Shown here piece by piece: positions 37,113 through 45,470 of a stretch of 64,000 nt of DNA (its first letter is position 1; every line of letters begins with the position of its first letter). The stretch is taken from the NCBI RefSeq assembly GCF_000960995.1, contig NZ_CP009435.1, forward strand, positions 1,674,001-1,738,000. Reading direction: 5' to 3'. Under the pieces are notes generated by a model that was not told the origin of the DNA, made no database searches, and saw only the letters and a program-made list of their open reading frames with translations. This DNA comes from Burkholderia glumae LMG 2196 = ATCC 33617 (GTDB lineage Bacteria > Pseudomonadota > Gammaproteobacteria > Burkholderiales > Burkholderiaceae). Both the position numbers and the translations under genes were made by a program.

Positions 37113-37928
37113 TTATCCGGCCGAGCGTTGGATGGTCGGCGTCTCCGGCGTCGGATAGCCGGCCTGACGGAAGGTGTCGAGGATCGCGTGCTGCGCGTCG
37201 CAATAGACCTGCCAGTAGCTGGCGGGCGGCGTGCAGGGGCGCACGAACAGCAGCGGGCCTTCCGGCGTGAACTGCAGGATGCCGACGTCGGGCGCGGGCG
37301 TCGGCAGCACGTTCGGGATCGCCGCCACGGCCGCCTTCAGCTTCGCGATCGCCTCGGCCGCGTCGACGCCGTGGGCGATCTTCGCGGTCAGGTCCACGCG
37401 GCGATGCGGCGTTGCGCTGTAGTTGGCGATGTTGTCGGAGAAGATCTTGTTATTGCCGACGATGGTCACGACGTTGTCGCTGGTCAGCAGCGTGGTGCTG
37501 AACAGCCCGAGTTCCTTGACGGTGCCGGTCACGCCGGCCGCCGAGATCGAGTCGCCGACCTTGAACGGGCGCAGCACCTGCAGGAACACGCCGGCCGCGA
37601 AGTGCGCGAGCAGGCCGCCCCAGGCGGTGCCGACCGCGAGGCCGATGCCGGCCAGCAGTGCCGCGAACGAGGTGGTCTGCACGCCGAACACCTGCAGGAT
37701 CGCGAGGATCAGCACGATGGTCAGCAGCACGCTGACCACCGACGACAGGTAGTAGGCGAGCGTGGTGTCGACGCGCCCGCTGCGCTGCACGAGCCGGCCG
37801 AGCAGCCGCGTGGAAAGGCGGATCAGCCAGCGGCCGACGATCCATAGCGCGATCGCGGCGAGCACCTTGAGGCCGAAATCGAGGCCACGGGTCATCAGGA
37901 ATTGTTGGGCGGTAGCGAGTTCCACCAT
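37113..37928 (-). CDS. Small-conductance mechanosensitive channel, MscS family
   Basis: 271 residues. The layout is that of short MscS channels: two or three N-terminal membrane helices (about 20-40, 62-85, 90-110), then the pore helix region LLAGIGLAVGTAWGGLLAHFAAGVFLQ, then PFKVGDSISAAGVTGTVKE, the start of the cytoplasmic beta domain, with the NNKIF segment. It releases solutes when membrane tension rises. The ATG at 37928 (MVELATAQQ) is chosen because the longer upstream frame has no membrane-protein character. Confidence 0.92.
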   Translation of the reverse strand: MVELATAQQFLMTRGLDFGLKVLAAIALWIVGRWLIRLSTRLLGRLVQRSGRVDTTLAYYLSSVVSVLLTIVLILAILQVFGVQTTSFAALLAGIGLAVGTAWGGLLAHFAAGVFLQVLRPFKVGDSISAAGVTGTVKELGLFSTTLLTSDNVVTIVGNNKIFSDNIANYSATPHRRVDLTAKIAHGVDAAEAIAKLKAAVAAIPNVLPTPAPDVGILQFTPEGPLLFVRPCTPPASYWQVYCDAQHAILDTFRQAGYPTPETPTIQRSAG

Positions 37929-38126
37929 GGGGTCTCCGAATCGGGAAGGCGGGACGCGACATGCGTCCGGCCGCGCAGTTATAACCGCCCGGTCGCGCGC
38001 CGGCAATCGTGGCCCGCGATGCCAGGCCCGAGCAGGACCGCGGGCGGGGCGCTGCCGGTGGCTGCGCCCAGGCGGCGGCGCGGGCGCCTGGGCGTCGAGG
38101 CCGAGTCCGGCCGAGGCGCCGCCCGC

Positions 38127-38978
38127 TCAGGCGTGCGTGCCGTTGCGCGGCGCGCGCGGCGTGAACGCGAAGGTCTCGACGCGGCCGCCGCGCGCGACGA
38201 TCGCCGTGCTCTCGGGAATGGCCTGCCACGCGCCCGGCAGGTCGACGAGCGGCTCGGACAGCACCAGGAATGCGTCGTCGCCGACCGCGGCGATGCGCGG
38301 ATCGTCGGGATAGAGCTCGTGCAGATGGCGAAACGAGGTGCTGTGGAACAGCGTGCGCGATCGATGCTCGCTCGAATAGCGCACCGACACCACCTGCTCG
38401 CCGTCGGTTGCGCAGACGGTCATGCTGATCGGCGGTGCCACGCCGTGCTTCGCGGCGATCTCCTCGATCACGCCGGCCATCCGTTCGAGCGCCGGCAGCG
38501 GCGTGTGTTCGAGCCCGAATGTGAGCGCCAGGTGGAACATCAGCTCGGAGTCGGTCGAGCCCTCCACCGACGGGAACAGCGCGGGGTCGATGCGCAGCAT
38601 CAGGTCGTGGCGCAGCTTGTGGTAGTGGCGGATCAGGCCGTTGTGGACGAACATCCAGCGGCCGTGGCGGAACGGATGGCAGTTGGTTTCCTGGACCGGC
38701 GTGTCGGTGGCGGCGCGAATGTGCGCGACGAAGTGCGGGGAATGGATCGCGCGCGCGACCTCGCGCAGGTTGCGGTCGTTCCAGGCCAGATGCACGCAGC
38801 GGTAGCGAAACGGGATCTCGTCGGGGCGTCCGTACCAGCCGATGCCGAAGCCGTCGCCATTGGTGGTGGTGGCGCCCAGGCGCGAATGCAGGCTCTGATC
38901 GATCAGCGAATGCTGCGCGCGGAACAGGACGGTTTCGAGCGGGATCGGGTTACCGGTGTAGGCGAGCCAGCGGCACAT
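38127..38978 (-). CDS. Class II glutamine amidotransferase (YafJ type)
   Basis: 283 residues. The catalytic Cys is residue 2 (MCRWLAYTG), exposed after removal of the initiator Met, as in class II (Ntn) amidotransferases. DGFGIGWYG, the AHIRAATDTPVQETNCHPF region and FVHNGLI complete the active site. The protein has only this domain, so the acceptor substrate is not known. AAGGAG precedes the start. It sits just outside the capsule locus, upstream of the MscS gene. Confidence 0.9.
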   Translation of the reverse strand: MCRWLAYTGNPIPLETVLFRAQHSLIDQSLHSRLGATTTNGDGFGIGWYGRPDEIPFRYRCVHLAWNDRNLREVARAIHSPHFVAHIRAATDTPVQETNCHPFRHGRWMFVHNGLIRHYHKLRHDLMLRIDPALFPSVEGSTDSELMFHLALTFGLEHTPLPALERMAGVIEEIAAKHGVAPPISMTVCATDGEQVVSVRYSSEHRSRTLFHSTSFRHLHELYPDDPRIAAVGDDAFLVLSEPLVDLPGAWQAIPESTAIVARGGRVETFAFTPRAPRNGTHA

Positions 38979-39159
38979 GGGGAACTCCTTCTGCGACTGC
39001 GCGAAGGGCCGGCACGCGGGGCGCGGCCGGCCGGGAAGTCAGCCGAGCATAGCGGAAGACGGCCGCCGCTGGCCTTGCGCATAGCCTGCGAAGCGGCTCG
39101 CGTGGCCGATGGCGGCGCGTTTTCGAAGGCCTTCGCTGGCCTTCGCGCCGCTGCCCGGC

Positions 39160-40587
39160 TTACTTCGGCGCGCGGCCGTAGGTGTCCTCGAAGCGGACGA
39201 TATCGTCCTCGCCGAGGTAGGCACCCGACTGCACCTCGATCAGCTCGAGCGGGATCTTGCCGGGGTTGCTCAGGCGGTGCGTCGCGCCGAGCGGGATGTA
39301 GGTCGACTGGTTCTCGGTCAGCATGATCTCCCTGTCGCCGTTCGTCACGAGCGCGGTGCCCTTCACGACGATCCAGTGCTCGGCGCGGTGATGGTGCATC
39401 TGCAGGCTCAGCTGCGCGCCCGGCTTGACGACGATGCGCTTGACCTGGAACCGGTCGCCCTGGTCGATGCCCTCGTAGTCGCCCCACGGGCGGACCACGC
39501 GGCGGTGCGTGACGGACTCGTGACGGCCGGATTTATTGAGTTGTTCGACCACTTTCTTGACGTCCTGCACGTGATCGCGATGGACCACCAGGACGGCATC
39601 GGCAGTTTCGACGACGACCAGGTTGTCGACCCCGATCGTGGCTACCATGCGGTGTTCGGCGCGGACGTACGAGTTGCTGGTCGATTCGCAGAACACGTCG
39701 CCGATCAGGGTGTTGCCGTCCTCGTCGGTCTTGGCGAGATCGGCCAGGGCGCCCCACGAGCCGATGTCGTTCCAGCCGAGGTTATCGGTGGCGACGACGG
39801 CGGCATGCTCGGTCCTTTCCATCACGGCGTAGTCGATCGAGATGTTGGGGCTTGCCGCGAAGGCGACCGGATCGAGTCGGATGAAATCGTTGTCGTGCGA
39901 CGCGCCCTCGAGCGCCGCTTGCGACAGCCGTGCGATCTCGGGCTCGAACCGCTGCAGTTCCTGCAGGTAGGTCGATGCCTTCAGCATGAACATGCCGCTG
40001 TTCCAGTAGTATTCGCCCGATTTGACGAATTCCTCCGCGGTCGCCATGTCGGGTTTTTCGACAAAGGCGTCCACGCGGTGGGCCTGCGCCTCATCGTCGA
40101 ACGGCTTGCCCCGGTGGATATAGCCGAATCCCGTATGTGCGCGGTCGGGGGGGATGCCGAAGGTGACCAGGCAGCCTTCGCTCGCGACCGCTGCCGCGGC
40201 TTGCGCCGCCGCAGCGAAGGCGGCCTGGTTCAGGATGGCGTGGTCGGAAGGCAGGACCAGCAGCAGCGCGTCCGGCGACTCCTTGAGGGCCATGTGCGCG
40301 GCCACCGCGATCGCGGGTGCGGTGTTGCGGCCGACGGGTTCCAGGACGATCGACGACGGTTCGATGCCGACCTGCCGCAGTTGCTCGGCGACCAGGAAGC
40401 GTTGCTCGTTGTTGGTCAGGATGATGGGTTTGGTCGCATCCGGCAAATGACGCACGCGCAGGGCTGTCTGCTGGATCAGCGTATCGTCGCCGGTCAGCTT
40501 GAGATACTGCTTGGGATATCCGCCGCGCGACATCGGCCAGAGTCGCGTACCACTGCCACCGCACAAAATTACCGGAAAGATGCTCAT
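39160..40587 (-). CDS. manC: Mannose-1-phosphate guanylyltransferase/mannose-6-phosphate isomerase
   Basis: 475 residues with two parts. The nucleotidyltransferase (1-340) has CGGSGTRLWPMSR at 9-21 and FVEKPDMATAEEF. The C-terminal cupin (about 350-475) has RPWGDYEGIDQGDRFQVKRI and HHHRAEHWIVVKG and is the isomerase. It makes GDP-mannose, the donor or precursor used by Gmd and Rmd further along. It is the last gene of the minus-strand block glycosyltransferase-kpsC-manC, 85 bases after kpsC, and marks the left edge of the capsule locus, as in the B. pseudomallei capsule locus. Confidence 0.95.
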   Translation of the reverse strand: MSIFPVILCGGSGTRLWPMSRGGYPKQYLKLTGDDTLIQQTALRVRHLPDATKPIILTNNEQRFLVAEQLRQVGIEPSSIVLEPVGRNTAPAIAVAAHMALKESPDALLLVLPSDHAILNQAAFAAAAQAAAAVASEGCLVTFGIPPDRAHTGFGYIHRGKPFDDEAQAHRVDAFVEKPDMATAEEFVKSGEYYWNSGMFMLKASTYLQELQRFEPEIARLSQAALEGASHDNDFIRLDPVAFAASPNISIDYAVMERTEHAAVVATDNLGWNDIGSWGALADLAKTDEDGNTLIGDVFCESTSNSYVRAEHRMVATIGVDNLVVVETADAVLVVHRDHVQDVKKVVEQLNKSGRHESVTHRRVVRPWGDYEGIDQGDRFQVKRIVVKPGAQLSLQMHHHRAEHWIVVKGTALVTNGDREIMLTENQSTYIPLGATHRLSNPGKIPLELIEVQSGAYLGEDDIVRFEDTYGRAPK

Positions 40588-40672
40588 GTCTGAATCTCAG
40601 ATGGAAATGCTGCCAACGATTGCGGATTGTCCAGGTGCGTTGTTTTTTGCAACGCAAGTCTCATTCAATGCG

Positions 40673-42724
40673 TCATACGAATGAATTTCGCCGATGCCCT
40701 GCCTGCCTGCACTGCCTGTATCGCCAGCCGAGATGAACCAGCGCATTGGTGGTCCATCGCAGTGCCTTGAGGGCAGGGCGCCGCCAGTTGCGTCCCTGGG
40801 CGCGCAGGGGCCGGTTCGCGGCCGGCGCGAGCCGCCGGACCACGGCCTCGGGGGTAGTATAAAGAGCCAGGCGCCAGTTCCAATATATCGGATAGCGTAT
40901 CAGCGTCCCTGCCGTCAGCATGTCCAGGGTCAAGGCACGCTCTCGCCACGGCTGGGGGCTGATGGCGTCGTCGGTCAGACCCCAGCCGGCATAGAAGGGC
41001 AGGCCGTAGGTGAATACCGGCTTGCCGCGCAGCAGGGCATCGAAGCCCGATAGCGACGAGAGCGTGTGCACCTCGTCGGCGGCTTCGATCAGGGACACGA
41101 TGTCGGAGTCGAGGTCGACGATGTCGGCGAGGCGTTGTGCCTCGACGAGGCCGTTGCGATTGCCCGAAAGTACGTCGGGATGAGGCTTGTAGACGATGCA
41201 GTCTGTCGGGCGCCGTTCGCGCACCGCCGCGAGCAGGCCTTCGGCGGTGTTGACTGCGCCGGTGCCGAGCCGGATCGAAGCGTCGTCCGCCACCTGACCC
41301 GGGACCAGGATCACACGACGGTCGGCCGGCCGGGGCCAGGCGGGGCGCTGTCGCCCCAGGTTGTACTTGGTGATGCCGAATTCGACGATGCTGCGGCGCA
41401 GCGCTGCTGCGCGCGCGAGTTCGGCGGCGTCGAAGCCGGCCGTGTTCAGGATGCGCGTCAGGTCGCTCGGGGCGCTGGCGTCGAAATAGAGGTTGCTGCC
41501 GTCGATGACCTGGCTGCACGGCGGACTCATGTCGGAGCCCAACCCGGCGGAATGGATGAAGCCGTCCTCGATGCGGTAGTAGCGCGTGCCTTGCGGCGTG
41601 CCGTCTCGCAGCCGCGCCCCCCACAATGCCGCGCATTCGTGCGGACCGATGTCCGCGATTGCTCGCGCCCAGCGGAGCGTGCCGCCTCCCGCCGAAAGAT
41701 AGGGAGTTGCAAGACGACGCTTCCACCACTGGAAGCGCAGGCCGACGACATGGTCGAGCTCGCGGAATCGTTCGCTGACCTGATGTTGTAACTGGAGGGC
41801 ATCGAGCACGTGCTCCAGCGTGCCGGGCTGCTCCTGCTCGGGATCGAGGTAGTGCGTCAGCCGCACGAAAGTGGCGTCGAACCAGGCGCTCAATGTGGGT
41901 CGCGCCTGGCGCTGCGGGAATGCCTGAGCGTCGGTCGTGAAACCCCAGCCGGCGTAATAGGGGCGCCCGTAGACGAAGGTGGGGCGATCCGCGAGAATCG
42001 CGCCCATTCCTTCGGCGGCGCCGACCGTATACACCTGGCTGAAATACGGCAGCCAGGCGCGCAGCGAGTATTCCGGGTCCAGCACGCGCAATTCGCGTGG
42101 GAGCACGCCGCATCTGGACGACAACCACGGGCCGCGTCCCGGATCCGACGAAGGGGCCAGCCAGAATTCCGCATCGGGATGACTGGCGAGCGCTGCGTCG
42201 ACCATCGCACGGAAATCGGCGATGCGGCGGCTTCGGCGCGCAGGCGGCGAGACTCCGGAAATCAAGCGCTCGTCTATCAGGAGAATGCGCTGCCGAGCCG
42301 TTGCCACGAACTCGGCATGTGGCAACTGTGCCGCCTTGCGGCGCGGATGCAGTGCATCGCTGTCGAGCAGGTGCCGCATCAGCGCACGCGTGCGCGCTTC
42401 GTCGTGGGGTGTCGACGCGGTCACGGCCTGCTCGATGGCAGCGCCGAGCGGATCCTCATGGCCGAGCTCGAGCGGGACCGAGAACCACGACAGCGGCGCC
42501 AGGCCGAGCGAGGCGCGAGGTGCGATCGGCCCCGCATAGGCGGCCTGGGCATCGAGCTTGAGCAGGCGCGCCAGCGCAGCCAGCAGGCGGCCGCCGCGGG
42601 CTTCGGGCCAGAGCCATCGGCTTCGGCGGGTCAGCCAGCCGAGCAGCCGGTAGCCATGCGCGAGGTAAATCGCGTCGAACTGCCGGTCGCGCGATCCGGA
42701 CGACGGGATGGGATATTCGGACAT
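40673..42724 (-). CDS. kpsC: Capsule linker Kdo transferase, KpsC family
   Basis: 683 residues, close to E. coli KpsC (675), made of two related halves. Each half carries a copy of the family motif: YGRPYYAGWGFTTD (about residue 250) and YGLPFYAGWGLTDD (about 590), each preceded by a conserved segment (AEGMGAILADRPTFV and SLSGFDALLRGKPVF). KpsC is a dual beta-Kdo transferase that with KpsS builds the poly-Kdo linker on the capsule lipid anchor at the inner membrane. The start directly abuts the stop of the upstream glycosyltransferase (TAGATG). The partner kpsS is at 58974. It is related by position to wcbA of B. pseudomallei. Confidence 0.88.
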   Translation of the reverse strand: MSEYPIPSSGSRDRQFDAIYLAHGYRLLGWLTRRSRWLWPEARGGRLLAALARLLKLDAQAAYAGPIAPRASLGLAPLSWFSVPLELGHEDPLGAAIEQAVTASTPHDEARTRALMRHLLDSDALHPRRKAAQLPHAEFVATARQRILLIDERLISGVSPPARRSRRIADFRAMVDAALASHPDAEFWLAPSSDPGRGPWLSSRCGVLPRELRVLDPEYSLRAWLPYFSQVYTVGAAEGMGAILADRPTFVYGRPYYAGWGFTTDAQAFPQRQARPTLSAWFDATFVRLTHYLDPEQEQPGTLEHVLDALQLQHQVSERFRELDHVVGLRFQWWKRRLATPYLSAGGGTLRWARAIADIGPHECAALWGARLRDGTPQGTRYYRIEDGFIHSAGLGSDMSPPCSQVIDGSNLYFDASAPSDLTRILNTAGFDAAELARAAALRRSIVEFGITKYNLGRQRPAWPRPADRRVILVPGQVADDASIRLGTGAVNTAEGLLAAVRERRPTDCIVYKPHPDVLSGNRNGLVEAQRLADIVDLDSDIVSLIEAADEVHTLSSLSGFDALLRGKPVFTYGLPFYAGWGLTDDAISPQPWRERALTLDMLTAGTLIRYPIYWNWRLALYTTPEAVVRRLAPAANRPLRAQGRNWRRPALKALRWTTNALVHLGWRYRQCRQAGHRRNSFV

Positions 42725-43882
42725 CTAATTGAGCGTGCCGATGAAGCTGTCGACGCACGCGAAATGAGCGCTCCAGGTCGGTGCGCCGAAGTGCTCGATG
42801 CGCGACATCTGCTGCTGCCGTGCCGGGCTCGCGGGGGCGGCATACTCCATGATCCGCTGCGCCCATGCCGGGCCGTCGAGCGGATCGAGATAATCCGGCG
42901 TGTCGGCGGCAATTTCGCGAAACACCTCGAGATTGCTCGCGAGCACCGGGATGCGCGAGGCGAGCGCCTCCACGAGCGGCATGCCGTAGCCCTCGACGAA
43001 CGACGGAAACAACAAGGCCCGCGCATGCTGGAGCAGCGCATGCAGGCGTTCGTCGCTGCATTCCGACTCCTCCACGACGAACTGTCGTAGCGGCGTGCAT
43101 CGCTCCAGCATGTCGACGACGTTTTCGCATTCCCAGCCCCGGCGCCCGATGATCACGAGTTTCGGGGCGCGCGCGCCGTGGCGCTCGACCAAGCTGCGCC
43201 ATACATGCAGCATCAGCCAATGATTCTTGCGCGGCTCGATGGTGCCCAGCATGAGGAAGTAGGGCTCGCCGATCGGTGCGGGGCAGGGCTGGTGCGCGGT
43301 GATGCCGGGCGCGAGACGGGCGATCGTGCAGGGCGGCATCGGCAGGCCAGCCGCCTGCGCCTCCTGTTCGATCGAATCCAGCGTCGCCTGCGAATTTGCG
43401 ATGAGTCCGCTCGCGTGTCGCAATGCCGTGCGGATGCGCAGGCGATGCATCTGTTCGACGCCGGGCCGGCAATACTCCGCGTGCGTCAAGGGGATCAGGT
43501 CGTGGACCATGAACACCGGCCGAGCATTGCGGCGGGCCATGGCTCTGTAGTAGCGTGTGTGCTCCATGCCAGAATGGCTGGTATGGAGCAGGACGGCATG
43601 TTCGAAGCGTGACCGGTTAAACGCGCCCATCAGCGTGCGTGCAACCATGCCGCGCAGCGCCCAGCGGTCACGCGGGCCCGGCGTCGAGAGCAGCAGGCCG
43701 AAGAGGCGTTGGGAATCTCGCTCGCTCAGAACGATCGAATGGCCCCGCTCGCCGAGAACCGCGCGTGCGTGGTCGCCATATTTCTGCACGTAGGCCAGGC
43801 CGACCCGGTCGACCCCGGTGGGAATCAAGCCATCGTAACGGCGGGTGACGATACGCGTGACGTCAAGGAGTATTTGTGTCAC
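42725..43882 (-). CDS. Glycosyltransferase family 4, capsule locus
   Basis: About 385 residues with GT-B fold signs. The acceptor half has TSHSGMEHTRYYRAMARR and VFMVHDLIPLTHAEYC. The donor half has LMLGTIEPRKNHWLMLHVWRSL and the GT4 nucleotide-sugar motif FPSFVEGYGMPLVEALAS. It probably adds a sugar of the capsule repeat, perhaps mannose or rhamnose from GDP donors, but the donor is not readable. I chose the GTG at 43882 (TQILLDVTR). A TTG nine codons upstream is also open, and neither has a strong ribosome site. It is the first gene of the minus-strand block and divergent from the export lipoprotein gene. Confidence 0.85.
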   Translation of the reverse strand: MTQILLDVTRIVTRRYDGLIPTGVDRVGLAYVQKYGDHARAVLGERGHSIVLSERDSQRLFGLLLSTPGPRDRWALRGMVARTLMGAFNRSRFEHAVLLHTSHSGMEHTRYYRAMARRNARPVFMVHDLIPLTHAEYCRPGVEQMHRLRIRTALRHASGLIANSQATLDSIEQEAQAAGLPMPPCTIARLAPGITAHQPCPAPIGEPYFLMLGTIEPRKNHWLMLHVWRSLVERHGARAPKLVIIGRRGWECENVVDMLERCTPLRQFVVEESECSDERLHALLQHARALLFPSFVEGYGMPLVEALASRIPVLASNLEVFREIAADTPDYLDPLDGPAWAQRIMEYAAPASPARQQQMSRIEHFGAPTWSAHFACVDSFIGTLN

Positions 43883-44045
43883 TCGAATGTCGTTAATGGA
43901 TGTTGGCAAGCGGTTGCGGCACCAATTATTACCGGCGTGCCGGCGGGCGCGGTGGCACTCGGCCCAGTCTGCAAAAAACTAGTTTATTGCATCTACTAAC
44001 GTGCGACAATTCAGATCCGTAGATTTTCCGTTTCCCTGGCAACAC

Positions 44046-45233
44046 ATGTCGCTTTTGCTCCGTGGTGTTACGTGTTCGGTCCTTGTCAGCGGTGCGCTAG
44101 TCGGCTGCTCGATCATTCCGACGTCAGGGCCTAGCCGGTCCGCGATTGTGCAATCCGCCAACGGGTCCGCCGAGGCGACGGCCGGCATGGCAGGGATCCA
44201 GGTCGTCGACCTGACCGACTCCATCGCGCGCCGGCTTTATGCCGAACGCGAGCAGGGCGATTTCGCCACCACGCTGGGTATCGATACGCACTTTCGTCAG
44301 CAACTCGGGATCGGCGATACGATCGAGGTGTCGATCTGGGAGGCGCCGCCCGCGACCTTGTTCGGTGCCGCGCAAGCCGACACGCGCAGTAGCGGCGCAA
44401 GCGCGCCGAGCAATGCGCGCGTGACCGTATTGCCAGACCAGACCATCGACGGCGACGGCAATATCAACGTGCCGTTCGTCGGCGCCGTCAAGGCTCAGGG
44501 CAAGACGCCGACGCAGCTCGAGCGTGACATCACGTTGCGTCTGAAGAATATGGCGCACGATCCCCAGGTGCTGGTGAAACTGTCACGAAATGTAACTTCC
44601 TATGTCACCGTGGTGGGCGACGTGGTCTCCAGCAATCGCATGCAGTTGTCGGCGAGAGGCGAGCGCCTGCTCGATGCGTTGGCCAGCGCTGGCGGCGTGC
44701 GTCAGCCGATCGACAAGATCACGTTGCAGGTGACGCGCGGCGACAAGGTTGCTTCCTTGCCGTTGCAGACCGTGATTCGCGATCCGCGCCAGAACGTGCC
44801 GCTGCACGCCGGCGACGTGGTGACGGCGTTGTACCAGCCCTACAGCTTCACCGCGCTCGGCGCGACGGGCAAGAATCAGGAAATCAATTTCGAGGCCCAG
44901 GGCATCTCGCTTGCTCAGGCGATCGCGCGCGCAGGCGGCCTGGAGGATTCGCGTTCGGATGCGCAGGGCGTGTTCATCTTCCGCCTCGAGGACGCCAATG
45001 CGTTGCCGTGGCCTGTCAAGCCGGTGCGCACCACGGCGGACGGCAAGGTGCCCGTCATCTATCGCATGAACCTGAAGGACCCGAGTGCATTTTTCACCGC
45101 GCAGAGTTTCGTGATGGATAACAAGGATCTCCTGTACGTGTCGAATGCGCCGATTACCGAGCTTCAGAAAGTCTTGAATCTGGTGTTCTCGGTTGCCTAT
45201 CCCGTCGTGACGGGTGTTCAGTCGTTCAAATAA
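44046..45233 (+). CDS. Capsule export outer-membrane lipoprotein (OPX, Wza/KpsD-like)
   Basis: 395 residues from the ATG at 44046. It opens with a lipoprotein signal ending in the lipobox LVGC (residues 18-21 of this start), so the mature protein is acylated at that Cys. The Poly_export domain follows (IGDTIEVSIWEAPPATLFG, then VLPDQTIDGDGNINVPFVGAVKAQGKT), then SLBB-like repeats (SYVTVVGDVVSSNRMQLSARGERLLDALASAGGV). OPX proteins form the outer-membrane exit channel for capsule. A GTG at 44001 is an alternative start that would add 15 residues; the signal peptide layout favours 44046. It corresponds to wcbC by family and probably works with KpsE and KpsMT. Confidence 0.9.
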   Translation: MSLLLRGVTCSVLVSGALVGCSIIPTSGPSRSAIVQSANGSAEATAGMAGIQVVDLTDSIARRLYAEREQGDFATTLGIDTHFRQQLGIGDTIEVSIWEAPPATLFGAAQADTRSSGASAPSNARVTVLPDQTIDGDGNINVPFVGAVKAQGKTPTQLERDITLRLKNMAHDPQVLVKLSRNVTSYVTVVGDVVSSNRMQLSARGERLLDALASAGGVRQPIDKITLQVTRGDKVASLPLQTVIRDPRQNVPLHAGDVVTALYQPYSFTALGATGKNQEINFEAQGISLAQAIARAGGLEDSRSDAQGVFIFRLEDANALPWPVKPVRTTADGKVPVIYRMNLKDPSAFFTAQSFVMDNKDLLYVSNAPITELQKVLNLVFSVAYPVVTGVQSFK

Positions 45234-45246
45234 GAATCAAGGGTTG

Positions 45247-45283
45247 GCATATCGCACGGATGCCCAAGTCCGCTGCGATATGC
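45247..45283 (+). other. Strong hairpin after the OPX gene
   Basis: GCATATCGCACGGA (45247-45260) pairs with TCCG-C-TGCGATATGC (45269-45283): 14 pairs with one bulged C and an 8-base loop. It starts 14 bases after the OPX stop. There is no T-run, so it may be an RNA processing or stability element, or a partial terminator, rather than a standard terminator. Confidence 0.7.
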
Positions 45284-45470
45284 TGCATCTGACGCGACTT
45301 CTAATGGATCGCCGGATTTGTCGAGTCACGGCGGTCGTGATTCTCGTTCGATTTGCTGAGTGGGCAGCCCGCACGGTATTGCCGAGCGAATGGACCGGAT
45401 CGGATGTCTGCGCAGGGGAGGCGCATATCCTGGAAACGATGTCGATTCATCAAGGTTGGGAAGCGGACAG

